Source: Qipengyuania gaetbuli
GTDB taxonomy: Bacteria; Pseudomonadota; Alphaproteobacteria; Sphingomonadales; Sphingomonadaceae
Direction: 5' to 3'
Assembly (NCBI RefSeq): GCF_009827315.1
Contig: NZ_WTYF01000002.1
Coordinates: 1-47,701 of the forward strand
DNA: 47,701 bases
Both the position numbers and the translations under genes were made by a program. Positions 34,675 through 43,024 of this stretch are shown here, piece after piece (the first letter of the stretch is position 1; every line of letters starts with the position of its first letter). The notes beneath the pieces are model-generated. The model had not been told where the DNA came from, made no database searches, and was given only the letters and a program-made list of their open reading frames with translations.

Positions 34675-35555
34675 GTGACGGTCTGCTTGGAGGGATTGAA
34701 GCGGGCGGCACCAAATTCGTCCTTGCGGTAGGTGAAAGTCCAAACCGCGTACGCGCCACGCACACAATCCCGACCCGTGACCCATCCGCAACCCTTGCGG
34801 AGGCGCGAGAATGGTTCGAGCAACAGGGTAAGCTTTGCGCTATCGGCATTGCCAGCTTCGGGCCTGTCGAACTCGACAAGGCGTCACCCGCCTGGGGCCA
34901 TATTCTCAAGACACCCAAACCCAACTGGTCCGACTGTGACCTCGCAGGATACTTCGGACGGGCTTTTTCCGTCCCGATCGGATTTGAGACCGATGTAAAC
35001 GGCGCGGCTCTTGCAGAGTATTACCACGGCGCCGGGAGGGGAGCGTCCTCGCTCACCTACGTTACGGTCGGAACTGGAATAGGAGGCGGGACCATCATAA
35101 ATGGCCGCCTCGTGCACGGAGCAGGCCATTCGGAACTGGGCCACATCTACCCTCGACGTGTCCCGGGCGATCAGGATTTTGCAGGTTTCTGCCCTTTTCA
35201 TGGGGACTGCCTCGAAGGACTGGCGTGCGGGCCAGCGATTCTTGAACGCTGGGGGTCGAGCCTTTCGGACCTTCCCTCAAACCACGAAGCCCATGATCTT
35301 GTGGCGGGTTATCTCGCCCAGATGTGTCACAGTATCTATGCTTCAATGGCGACAGAAGTAATCGTGCTGGGAGGAGGGGTCATGAAAACACCGGGGCTAC
35401 TGGACAAGGTCGTCAAACGGGCGGAGGAACTTGGGGCAGGTTATTTCCCCAGCCGAGAGAACCACAAGATAGTGTCTCCGGCGCTCGGAGATAAGGCTGG
35501 CCTGGCTGGAACTTTGCTGCTGGCAGAAGCAGCACTCCGAGGCGAACAGAGCTAG
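34671..35555 (+). CDS. ROK-family fructokinase
   Basis: 294 residues. Phosphorylates fructose with ATP. The phosphate-binding start is GGIEAGGTKFVLAVG; the sugar-binding tract is GHSELGHIYPRR; the zinc-binding CPFHGDCLEGLACGPAI is characteristic of the fructokinase branch of ROK kinases. Translationally coupled to the GH68 gene. It completes the pathway sucrose to glucose plus fructose-6-phosphate. Confidence 0.92.
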   Translation: MSDGLLGGIEAGGTKFVLAVGESPNRVRATHTIPTRDPSATLAEAREWFEQQGKLCAIGIASFGPVELDKASPAWGHILKTPKPNWSDCDLAGYFGRAFSVPIGFETDVNGAALAEYYHGAGRGASSLTYVTVGTGIGGGTIINGRLVHGAGHSELGHIYPRRVPGDQDFAGFCPFHGDCLEGLACGPAILERWGSSLSDLPSNHEAHDLVAGYLAQMCHSIYASMATEVIVLGGGVMKTPGLLDKVVKRAEELGAGYFPSRENHKIVSPALGDKAGLAGTLLLAEAALRGEQS

Positions 35556-36090
35556 CTTTGCACTCACACCCTGTTGATCGCTTAGGTACCTAGGCAGGTA
35601 CAGGTTTGGCAGCTTTCGGGAAGCAATTTTGGTAGATCGAGCGTCCGGAATGGGGGCGCAAAGCCGACATGGAAGCGCGTTGCTCGTTCGGAAGTTCTCA
35701 GCAGTCAGGAGTGGGGTGGCCAAGAAATGGCCGTTTTCTGCGGTTCACGAAAAATGGTGCCGCTTACGTGACTCGAACACGTGACCCCATCATTACGAAA
35801 ACCTGTGACAAGCCGCAAACGAGCTATGGATTACAGTAACTTATACGCAGCTGCATCCCGCTCATGCTCGTCGACCCACCTCGTTCCCAAATTACCTTCC
35901 AAGCAAGGCGTAAATTCAATCAGGTGAAAGCGCCTTGACCCAATCGTTTGCACTTATGCGCCCCACCCTCTCCCACTTTTGTCACTGCGCGGACCGAACT
36001 GGAGGTCTTCTTTCGGCTCCGTTGGGAAGTCACAATCACGGCCGCCTTTGGGTGGAGATCCGACCTTAGAATTGAGGAGCGACTGGCTCC
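35556..36090. other. Gene-free interval of 535 bp
   Basis: Holds the tRNA-Thr 3' fragment (35756-35800). A short GTCCGGAATGGGGGCGC / AAAGCCGACAT segment at 35648-35675 may be another repeat remnant. No supported reading frame. Confidence 0.45.
35756..35800 (-). pseudogene. 3' half of tRNA-Thr(CGT), probable attachment-site remnant
   Basis: Read on the minus strand from the anticodon loop TTCGTAA, the sequence continues through a perfect T-arm (ACGTG, loop TTCGAGT, CACGT), the acceptor strand AAGCGGC, discriminator A and encoded CCA. The 5' half of a tRNA (GCCGCTT acceptor, D-arm) is missing upstream. Fragments running from the anticodon loop to CCA are the usual core left at the far end of an element integrated into a tRNA gene. 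Confidence 0.75.
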
Positions 36091-37419
36091 TTATGCGACC
36101 TTCTTTAGCGCAGGCGCCTGCATGTAAGTCAGATAACGCCACAGCCATTCCAGCGGGCCCATCTTGTAATATCTGAGCCAGAGCGGGCTGAGCACCAGCT
36201 GCACCAAACAGATCGCCAACACGACATAATAGAGCTCGTACCGCTGGAGCTGTCCGAAATAGCCGAACCCCACGAAGAAGATCGCGCACACCACTGAGGG
36301 GGTCAGGTAATTGGTGAATGCCATCCTGCCGACCGAAGCGAGCGCGTTCTGAAACAGCTGGAAGACACCCGAACGCGCGAACAGCAGCAACAGGCCCAAA
36401 TGGCCTGCAGTTGTTGACAGTCGGCCCAGGTCGTAGGTGATTGCTGCCTGGTTGAACGCCAACAGGCCAAATCCGCCGTCCATAATCAAACGGGTCTCAA
36501 TCGTGTTGACGGTAAAACCGATCCCGTACCCCACGATGACCAGCGCCCAATAGAAGCCGTTCGACCGCTCGAGCGTGAACACGCCCAGCTTGAACAGCGC
36601 CATGCCGATCATCATCATCGGGAAGATATCCAGAAAGAAAAAGCGGTAGAAGCGCGTACTTTCCATGTTGGCAGTCTCGGAGGCATTGAGCCAGAAAGAG
36701 CTGGAATAGCTAGCGGTCGCCTGTTCGATATATTTGCTCTGTTCTTCGGCAGTATATTCGTGCCTTTCCAGCGCCTGTTCCCAAGCCTTTGCCTGCTCCT
36801 GCTGTTCCCCGGTAACGTTCGCGCCGCCCGCCTGCACAGCCTGATAGGCGTTGTAATCGCTGAGCGATTCATTGGTATTCTTCAACGCGAACAACGCGCC
36901 GAGCAGCATTGCCCCCGCGCCGATCAGCAGCAGGTATCTGGGCATCATTCGGCGAAACGGGAACACGATCAGCGCGATTAGCCCATAGAAGTACAGGATA
37001 TCGCCGCTCCACAGGAATAGGTAGCCGTTGACCATACCGAACGCCGCCAGCCACAGATTGCGCCGCATGTATATGTCTGCAACGTCGCCCCTGCCCTTAG
37101 CCTCTAACCGGCTGGTGAACAGGACGATCCCTGCTCCGAACAGCATCGAGAACAGCCCGCGCTGGGTGCCCTCAAATCCAATCTGGATGATCAGCCAGGC
37201 CACCAGGTTCGCTCCCTCGGCCCCGCCATAATTTACCGGATTGTTATAGGCATGAGGCAACCCAAACCCTGTAATGTTCATGAGCAGGATGCCAAAAAGG
37301 GCCGCACCGCGGACGAAATCCAGCGCCACGATGCGATTGGCAGTCGGGCCGGTCTTCTCCATGTCAGGAGTCGAAATGTCTGAAAACGTCGAACCGAATT
37401 CTGTTGCATTGCTTGCCAT
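36091..37419 (-). CDS. DUF418 membrane protein (YeiB family), paralogue 1
   Basis: 442 residues from the ATG at 37419, chosen for its GGGGGTGA ribosome site; an in-frame extension to 37641 lacks family features and runs towards a repeat. About ten transmembrane helices. The N-terminal RIVALDFVRGAALFGILLMN and the C-terminal MGPLEWLWRYLTY are the DUF418 hallmarks. An unusual hydrophilic stretch of about 65 residues (KNTNESLSDYNAYQ to YIEQATASY) is inserted mid-protein. Function unknown. A second DUF418 gene lies at 40875-42107. Confidence 0.85.
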   Translation of the reverse strand: MASNATEFGSTFSDISTPDMEKTGPTANRIVALDFVRGAALFGILLMNITGFGLPHAYNNPVNYGGAEGANLVAWLIIQIGFEGTQRGLFSMLFGAGIVLFTSRLEAKGRGDVADIYMRRNLWLAAFGMVNGYLFLWSGDILYFYGLIALIVFPFRRMMPRYLLLIGAGAMLLGALFALKNTNESLSDYNAYQAVQAGGANVTGEQQEQAKAWEQALERHEYTAEEQSKYIEQATASYSSSFWLNASETANMESTRFYRFFFLDIFPMMMIGMALFKLGVFTLERSNGFYWALVIVGYGIGFTVNTIETRLIMDGGFGLLAFNQAAITYDLGRLSTTAGHLGLLLLFARSGVFQLFQNALASVGRMAFTNYLTPSVVCAIFFVGFGYFGQLQRYELYYVVLAICLVQLVLSPLWLRYYKMGPLEWLWRYLTYMQAPALKKVA

Positions 37420-37643
37420 CGTCACCCCCAGAGGAATGGCTAAACCAATGCGACCCACGAACTTAAGGCGAGAGACACTGAATCTCGGCCCCGGTTCGTC
37501 TTTGGCGGGTAAACGCGCTTTGACGCAATTGGAAGCGCTAAACCAATGCTGTCGAGAAGCATTCACGATCTTCCCGCCGATATCAAAGGACTGGACCTTC
37601 CGACGCTCGGCGCAACTTGCTGGATGGGGTTGGACCCGCAATT

Positions 37644-37731
37644 AGGCCGCTCTCGGGTAGTTAGCTGACTGTCCGCTCTTGGGGCAAGGCTAGCTCGGTG
37701 AAACCGTCGTCAGATGGGTGGAAAGCGGTCA
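37644..37731 (+). repeat. 88-bp intergenic repeat, copy 4
   Basis: Exactly 88 bp. The right half (TAGCTCGGTGAAACCGTCGT, then CAGATGGGTGGAAAGCGG) matches the consensus closely; the left half is diverged (CTCGGGTAGTTAGCTGAC) and the inner stem partner is lost. The central hairpin CGGT/ACCG is intact. Confidence 0.88.
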
Positions 37732-37767
37732 TGCTGGGCCAACACCTACGAGAGGCTGGAGATTGCT

Positions 37768-38223
37768 TTAGAATGCTGACCTGCTTCCTACAATTTGCCT
37801 ACAAAGGAAGAGCGATAACGAAGGCACAACAATCCACATAGCGAGGGGGACAAGCCCAATTCCGAATATCTCAGGCATCAACGAGGAATATTTCCAGCCC
37901 CATCCGGACCGCACTGCCAGCCATTCGATTGCGATGGTTACGCCGATACCTGCGCCAAGATAGATCAAAATTGCGGAACGGCTCGGCTTCTCCATCCAAA
38001 GCGATCCCTTGGACACCCTGTCCGTCACCCATGCGGCCGCCACCATGATCCCGGCATCGCCGAGAGAAGCGGCGCCGCAGACCTTTGTCGCAGCCCAAGG
38101 TGTCTCAGCTTCCATCTCATAAAAAGGCATCTGGAACATTTCCCAGACGAAGGCGACGAGGAAGCCATGTATAGCGAGCCAAATAACCGGTGATCCTTGC
38201 GTCGTCACGACTTCCTTTTCCAA
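37768..38223 (-). CDS. Small integral membrane protein, unknown
   Basis: 151 residues with about four predicted transmembrane helices (VIWLAIHGFLVAFVWEMFQM; AGIMVAAAWVTD; AILIYLGAGIGVTIAIEWLA; GLVPLAMWIVVPSLSLFLC). Conserved-looking polar positions within helices (H19, W27-E28, E99) suggest a ligand or metal site. I do not recognise the family. It precedes the DESFPASDPP gene by 13 bp in the other order of transcription and is probably co-transcribed with it. Confidence 0.7.
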   Translation of the reverse strand: MEKEVVTTQGSPVIWLAIHGFLVAFVWEMFQMPFYEMEAETPWAATKVCGAASLGDAGIMVAAAWVTDRVSKGSLWMEKPSRSAILIYLGAGIGVTIAIEWLAVRSGWGWKYSSLMPEIFGIGLVPLAMWIVVPSLSLFLCRQIVGSRSAF

Positions 38224-38235
38224 AGGCGCTTTCCT

Positions 38236-38457
38236 CTAATATCCACCTGGTGGATCGCTGGCTGGAAAGCTTTCGTCGAGGTCCTCGTCGGTTTCTGACC
38301 ACTCTCGCCGCGGGGCATCCCGCATGGCTTCGGGGCCGGCATCACGAATATCCAAATGGCTTTCATGAGGCTGGTCAGGAGCATAAGCGGCGTTTCTTTT
38401 GCGTACCTTCCCCCTGCGCAATACAGCGGCCACGATGGCTACTAACCTGTTGATCAT
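38236..38457 (-). CDS. Small protein with C-terminal DESFPASDPP motif
   Basis: 73 residues from the ATG at 38457, with GGGGGAAAGG upstream. A short hydrophobic N-terminus (MINRLVAIVAAVLRRGK) is followed by a charged tail ending EWSETDEDLDESFPASDPPG. The DESFPASDPP tail recurs in many small bacterial proteins of unknown function. It is 12 bp upstream of the membrane protein gene at 38223. Confidence 0.65.
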   Translation of the reverse strand: MINRLVAIVAAVLRRGKVRKRNAAYAPDQPHESHLDIRDAGPEAMRDAPRREWSETDEDLDESFPASDPPGGY

Positions 38458-38538
38458 AGCCTTTCCCCCAATGGAGATAAGCACCCTAGCACAAGGCCGG
38501 TTTCATTTCACTCTGCAGCCGGACCGGCCAAGGCTCTT

Positions 38539-38796
38539 TCAGTCTACCAGCCGATTGTAAACAACGGCAGTCGCACCGGCGATCAAACCAGCACCAATCG
38601 ACCAAGCGAGCAGGCCTACCACAAGGCCTGAGGAATTGAGTTGCCAGTTCATATGACTGAAATCGGCGTGGACCATATGACCAGTCACTTGCATCATCGC
38701 CTGCGGCGCTCCGATTACGAGGAGGCTGCAAATCACCCAAGCGGCCCCAAACACGGCCGCAGTGGAGATGCTGAGCTTGAAAGCGTTGATTTTCAT
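38539..38796 (-). CDS. DUF5676 family membrane protein
   Basis: 85 residues from the ATG at 38796, which has AGGAGAG upstream. Two transmembrane helices (LSISTAAVFGAAWVICSLLV and GLLAWSIGAGLIAGATAVVY) flank GHMVHADFSHMNWQL, and the protein ends AVVYNRLVD, as in DUF5676 proteins. These often sit beside metal-handling or membrane genes. Function unknown. Confidence 0.75.
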   Translation of the reverse strand: MKINAFKLSISTAAVFGAAWVICSLLVIGAPQAMMQVTGHMVHADFSHMNWQLNSSGLVVGLLAWSIGAGLIAGATAVVYNRLVD

Positions 38797-38862
38797 GGTT
38801 CTCTCCTCAGACATGCGGAATGTATAGCAGAAGAAGAACTGGCTGAAGTTGATTGAGATCAA

Positions 38863-38950
38863 TCTCGTGGTTTAAAGCAGGACGGTCGCTGGTCGTTCGG
38901 GCACATCGCTAGCTCGATGAAAGCGCATTGCGATGGGTAGGAAGCGGACT
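38863..38950 (+). repeat. 88-bp intergenic repeat, copy 5 (left half diverged)
   Basis: The right half is clear: CACATCGCTAGCTCG (38902-38916) to GATGGGTAGGAAGCGGACT (38932-38950). Measured from the right end, the internal motifs fall at consensus spacing, so total length is kept although the left 40 bases no longer match. The inner stem is lengthened here: ATCGC pairs with GCGAT. Confidence 0.75.
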
Positions 38951-39033
38951 GGGAATGCTCTCGCTCTTCAAGGTGACTTGGCTGGTTTCCTAAACGCAAC
39001 TAGCTTCATGCTCTCGGACAGTTTGGAGGTGGC

Positions 39034-39753
39034 ATGACTGGCTCGGCGAAGCTCTCTGCGAATGAACATCGGTTTGTCCAAATTTGGTCGTTTCTTGCAA
39101 TTTTGACGATTGTGGTCGGCTTCACGCCAAGTTTTTATGGGCGAGCTTTCGTCGATGATCCACCAGGCAATCCGCTCAATGCGCTGACCGTAGCGCATGG
39201 ATTGCTTTTTACGGCTTGGATCCTTCTTTTTGCATGGCAGGTCCTGAATATCGCGCGCGGTCGGTATGCGCGACACCGTGCCTTAGGCTGGACGGCATTG
39301 GCATTTGTCCCGATCGCATTGGCCAGTGGCCTGATAGTCGCGCTTGAGCATGCGTCGAGGCCAACCACTGGCGACGAACCGATACCTCCCGATGTCTTTC
39401 TACTTTTGCCTATTTTCGAGGTGGTGAACGCGTGCATCCTAATTCTGCTGGGCTGGTTGCATCGCAAAACACCGCACATTCACAAGCGCATGATGCTCTT
39501 CGCCATTGCAGCCATGGTAGGAACGGGGAGTGGTCGAATCGCAGGGTTCCTTGGCACCTTTGTCGTACCAGCCCTGTTTGTCCTCGCGATTTGGGCGTTC
39601 GATCTAATTAGAGCCAAACGGCTTCATCGATGGGTCCTTGGTGGTGGCGCTATCGCCGTCTCGACCTATTTGGTTCCTCTGGCAGTCGGCTTCAGTGAGC
39701 CGTGGCGCACCATGGCGCGAGCAATTATCGAGACTTGGAAGATGCTATCCTAG
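39034..39753 (+). CDS. Integral membrane protein, unknown
   Basis: 239 residues, about seven transmembrane helices. The segment NPLNALTVAHGLLFTAWILL, followed by FAWQVLNIARGRYARHRALG, and the later histidines in HRKTPHIHKRM are typical of a widespread proteobacterial family without assigned function; the helix-embedded histidines could bind heme or metal. Its start at 39034 has GGAGGT upstream. Monocistronic, converging on the cytochrome c gene. Confidence 0.75.
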   Translation: MTGSAKLSANEHRFVQIWSFLAILTIVVGFTPSFYGRAFVDDPPGNPLNALTVAHGLLFTAWILLFAWQVLNIARGRYARHRALGWTALAFVPIALASGLIVALEHASRPTTGDEPIPPDVFLLLPIFEVVNACILILLGWLHRKTPHIHKRMMLFAIAAMVGTGSGRIAGFLGTFVVPALFVLAIWAFDLIRAKRLHRWVLGGGAIAVSTYLVPLAVGFSEPWRTMARAIIETWKMLS

Positions 39754-39778
39754 CGCTTCATCGCAGCGCGTACCCCAA

Positions 39779-39804
39779 TGACAGCAATCGGGTCGAAAGC
39801 GGAT
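39779..39804 (+). repeat. Internally deleted copy of the 88-bp repeat
   Basis: TGACAGCAATCGGGTCG is joined directly to AAAGCGGAT, that is, consensus 1-17 fused to about 79-87 with the middle 61 bases missing. It lies between convergent gene ends. A similar fused remnant lies at 28196-28225. Confidence 0.65.
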
Positions 39805-39842
39805 GGTCGGCTTTCGAGTTGACGACGGTGACTTGATACCCG

Positions 39843-40715
39843 CTATTTTTCAGTCGCCGCCCGGCTTTCAGCCAAGGCAAAGACGTATTGATATATATCT
39901 GTGCGTTCGGACGGCGTGAGCGGATATGCTGCATGCGTCCCACCCCATTCATTCGGCGGCATTGGACCAGAGACCGTCATATCACTACCCAGGAGTGCGT
40001 CGAAGGTTGCCCCGTCATATGAAAGTGCGGCTTGGACATCTCCGCTGTTTTCGCCTTTGCCGTCGAGCGCAGCTCCATGACACACACTGCAAACAGTCGT
40101 TGCGATGTAGCGCCCCCGTTCGAGGGAAGAGCCTAGGTTCGGCACGCGGTTCGCAACGTAATAGGCCACCTCATCAGCAGCCGATGGGTAGAAGCGTCTC
40201 CCGTACTCCTTCTCTCGCCAATAGTCTCTTGGCAACCGATCTGCGACGGCGTCGGCAAATCCAGCAGGTGGTTCGGGGGTTGGCGCGCCTGCTGGTTTTA
40301 TGGTTCGGAGAAAAGCAATTAAGGCGCTCATGTCTTGCTCTGAAAGAAAATGAGTTTGCCTCGACGGCATTAGGTAGAGTTCGCGATCAGAACGCTTGCC
40401 TTCGCGAAGAATGAGTTCCAGCTCAGCATCGGACATCTGAGGCATGGTTAGGGAGATGTTGGTTGCCCAAAGCCCTTCCACCAATGGAATCATCTCACCA
40501 AAATTGGCCCCAGTGTAATCTTCGAGGTGACAACTATTGCAGGCGAAGACTTCGGCCATTCGCTCGCCGTGCATGAGTTTTTCAGCATCAGCCTTATAAT
40601 CGGCTCCATCGAAGGCGATCAACGAACTCTGACCCTCATCAATATCCGTGGCTCGATCCGAGCAGCCTCCAAGTAATGCAATCACAATGATTGTTGCAGC
40701 TACAGCCCTGATCAT
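39843..40715 (-). CDS. Diheme cytochrome c lipoprotein
   Basis: 290 residues. The lipobox ALLGGC places the lipidated cysteine at C18, so the protein is membrane-tethered in the periplasm. Two heme sites: C59-N-S-C62-H63 (FACNSCHLEDYTGANFG) and C209-S-V-C212-H213 (CSVCHGAALDGKG), each followed by a candidate axial methionine (M116 region; GPMPPNEW). Two cytochrome c domains of about 100 residues. Probable electron carrier for a periplasmic dehydrogenase or an oxidase; no partner gene is adjacent. Confidence 0.88.
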   Translation of the reverse strand: MIRAVAATIIVIALLGGCSDRATDIDEGQSSLIAFDGADYKADAEKLMHGERMAEVFACNSCHLEDYTGANFGEMIPLVEGLWATNISLTMPQMSDAELELILREGKRSDRELYLMPSRQTHFLSEQDMSALIAFLRTIKPAGAPTPEPPAGFADAVADRLPRDYWREKEYGRRFYPSAADEVAYYVANRVPNLGSSLERGRYIATTVCSVCHGAALDGKGENSGDVQAALSYDGATFDALLGSDMTVSGPMPPNEWGGTHAAYPLTPSERTDIYQYVFALAESRAATEK

Positions 40716-40775
40716 CGATGTAAGCCCCGCTCAAATTTATTCCGTGGCTGGCAGACGTAACACATAAGGGCGGAA

Positions 40776-40863
40776 TGTCTGCAATCGGGTCGTTAGCCGC
40801 CCGTCCGCTACTGGCCCAGCGCTAGCTCGGTGAAAGCGTCGCCAGTTGGGTGGAAAGCGGACG
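40776..40863 (+). repeat. 88-bp intergenic repeat, copy 6 (full length)
   Basis: TGTCTGCAAT to GCGGACG. The outer stem GTCCGCT/AGCGGAC is perfect. The inner stem CCCAGC/GTTGGG differs from the consensus CCCATC/GATGGG on both sides but still pairs (one G-U). Confidence 0.92.
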
Positions 40864-40874
40864 TAGCCAAAGGT

Positions 40875-42107
40875 TTAGGCCATCGTCACTTTTGCTGGCG
40901 GTTTCGGCGGATAGGTAAGGCGCCGCCAAAGCCATTCGAGGGGGCCTTGTTTGTAGCGGGAAAGCCAGAGGCGGCTCCAAACCAGCATCAAGGCGAAAAA
41001 AAGCAGTCCAATGGCGTAGGTTTCTGGAACCTTGAGAGTCCCCATCATCCCAAGTCCAATTCCGTAGAATATGAGACCCATGACCACGCTTGTCCCGATG
41101 TAGTTGGTCAGCGCCATGCGCCCCGCATCCGCAAGAATACGTCGTAGGCGTGGTGTATAAGGAATAATCAAGAGAAACGCCGCCGCGTAAGCGAAGCCCA
41201 GTGGCGCGGTGCCCAACAGCGACGACCAGTGCGACTGTTGGTGCGGCATTTGTTGTGCATATACGATGCTGCATGGCACACCGATGGCAAGGCCGACCAG
41301 CAGGACGCGCCACAACAGGGTGCGATTTCCGATCAGATTTCCGCGCACAAGCAACCGCCCGGCCCACATTCCCAAGAGCATTGTCCCCAAAACCTTCAGG
41401 AATCGCCAATCCTCGATGCGTCCGACAATTCCAAAGGCCCATTCAGATGCTGCGCGAGGTATTAATTCAGCCACACCTCCGGTGGCGAGGTCGTTGAAAT
41501 ATTCGCTATCCGTCGTCGCAGTCCCTCCCGCTGCCACATAGATATTCATAGCCCAATCCCACATTGGCGATGCCCACCCAGGGCTCTGGTTGTTGACGAA
41601 GAAAACCAGAAGAGACGGAAGAACGAATATCAATACCGCTGACGTCGCGAGCAGAACGCGATCGGAAAGCGGTCGGAAAAGGGGAAGCGTGAAGCCGAGC
41701 AACGCATAGAGCATTAAAATATCGCCCGGCCAGATCAGACAGATATGGATTAGTCCGAAAACCAGAAGCACGGCCATTCGCCTTATAAAAATGCGTCGGC
41801 CATCGGCACCACGCGCGTCCAGGCGCTCAAGTTGAAGCGAGAAGCCAAGTCCAAACAGCGCGGAGAAAATCGTATAAAACTTGCCGTCCAGTATGCCGTT
41901 AAACACGGCTGCGAACTGCTGCTGGGTGACCGATCCCATCAATTCTGGCACGCGTTCACCAGCGAACGGTATCCCAATCCAAACAGGCAGATTGGCAAGC
42001 AGAATGCCAAAGAGTGCGAAACCTCTCAGGGCATCGATCTCCGTGAAGCGATCAGATGCTCCAGCAGGTTCAATAAGTCCGCTTACTTTCGTCAAATCGC
42101 TGCCCAC
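40875..42107 (-). CDS. DUF418 membrane protein (YeiB family), paralogue 2
   Basis: 410 residues, GTG start with AGGCGG upstream. DUF418 hallmarks: RFTEIDALRGFALFGILLAN at the N-terminus and QGPLEWLWRRLTY at the C-terminus, with about ten membrane helices. The long hydrophilic insert of the paralogue at 36091-37419 is absent. It is bracketed by repeat copies 6 and 7. Function unknown. Confidence 0.87.
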   Translation of the reverse strand: MGSDLTKVSGLIEPAGASDRFTEIDALRGFALFGILLANLPVWIGIPFAGERVPELMGSVTQQQFAAVFNGILDGKFYTIFSALFGLGFSLQLERLDARGADGRRIFIRRMAVLLVFGLIHICLIWPGDILMLYALLGFTLPLFRPLSDRVLLATSAVLIFVLPSLLVFFVNNQSPGWASPMWDWAMNIYVAAGGTATTDSEYFNDLATGGVAELIPRAASEWAFGIVGRIEDWRFLKVLGTMLLGMWAGRLLVRGNLIGNRTLLWRVLLVGLAIGVPCSIVYAQQMPHQQSHWSSLLGTAPLGFAYAAAFLLIIPYTPRLRRILADAGRMALTNYIGTSVVMGLIFYGIGLGMMGTLKVPETYAIGLLFFALMLVWSRLWLSRYKQGPLEWLWRRLTYPPKPPAKVTMA

Positions 42108-42175
42108 ACGCCGCCTAGAGCACCGTAGCCATATCGGGCGAGCAGTCCAGAATCATCATTGAGCAAGGGCTGTAT

Positions 42176-42263
42176 CGTCAGCATTCGGGTCGATCGCCGA
42201 CGGTCCGCTCCTGGCCCATCGCCACCTTGGTGGAAGCGTCGTCAGATGGGTAAAAAGCGGAAA
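42176..42263 (+). repeat. 88-bp intergenic repeat, copy 7
   Basis: 88 bp. The inner stem CCCATC/GATGGG and the outer stem TCCGCT/AGCGGA are perfect. The central hairpin is changed (CTTGGTGGAAGCG). Confidence 0.9.
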
Positions 42264-42268
42264 TGGGC

Positions 42269-42841
42269 TTATTCACTGACGGTGATTTCAGAGACTCGCC
42301 TTTGGACTTCCGTTTCCAAAATGGCCTCAAAGTCCCCTAACCATGACGCATGGTGGTGCCAAATGCGCCAGCCATCCTCCTCGCGACGAAAGACAAATGT
42401 CCGGCGATTGTCGAGTGCAGGGCCAAGGACAAAGCTAGCGATGGCCACATCACCTCGGCGGTCGACACGGAGAGAAACCGGATTGATATCCAAAACATCT
42501 TCCTGAGAGGCTTGGCGCCCGCCAAAGAACTTATCGAACGTAGCCAGGATCTGGTCGCGACCATTCAATCGTCCCGGCCCGGCTTCACCAATCAATAACG
42601 GTAGGAATGCCGTGGCGTCCTCTGTCCACATTTGATTGAAGCAAGCCTGATCGAGCCTAGTGAAAGCATAGAGTAATCGCTCCGCCGCTACTTCTGGCCC
42701 CAAAGCGGGATCAGGCGGACAAGGCAATTCGGCCAAGTTCAAATCAGACTCAGGCGGTTCGTTGGCAAGCGCGGTATTGCCGAGGGTGGAGCAACACAAA
42801 ATCGCGCTGATGAGCGAATACAGCAAGAAAGGCCTCAACAT
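42269..42841 (-). CDS. Exported SnoaL/NTF2-like protein
   Basis: 190 residues from the ATG at 42841, which has GGGAG 5-6 bp upstream; an ATG at 42853 is weaker. Signal peptide MLRPFLLYSLISAILCCSTL, cleavage near NTALA. The mature part is an NTF2-like fold (RLLYAFTRLDQACFNQMWTE, then FLPLLIGEAGPGRLNGRDQI and EDGWRIWHHHASW). Function unknown. Confidence 0.75.
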   Translation of the reverse strand: MLRPFLLYSLISAILCCSTLGNTALANEPPESDLNLAELPCPPDPALGPEVAAERLLYAFTRLDQACFNQMWTEDATAFLPLLIGEAGPGRLNGRDQILATFDKFFGGRQASQEDVLDINPVSLRVDRRGDVAIASFVLGPALDNRRTFVFRREEDGWRIWHHHASWLGDFEAILETEVQRRVSEITVSE

Positions 42842-42910
42842 CCCAACTCCCATAATTTCACCGGGAGATAATGCCATATTCTTGATGATCATCGCAAATT
42901 GCCCCCATAA

Positions 42911-42939
42911 AGCTCGGCTTCTGGGTGGGAAGCGGACGT
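42911..42939 (+). repeat. Right-end fragment of the 88-bp repeat
   Basis: AGCTCGG then CTTCTGGGTGGGAAGCGGACG. Only consensus 49-55 and about 69-87 are present, with the central hairpin removed. It lies in the region between two divergent genes. Confidence 0.65.
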
Positions 42940-43024
42940 AGCCGATATCAAATCACAGCCGATCCACATTTGATCTGCATCTAAAGATAGGGTCTATAGT
43001 TCTCACAACAATTCGGGGAGAGCC

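Noticed and set aside
37420..37641. N-terminal extension of the first DUF418 protein
   Set aside because: The family begins at RIVALDFVRG; the extension has no hydrophobic or conserved content, and the ATG at 37419 has the good ribosome site.
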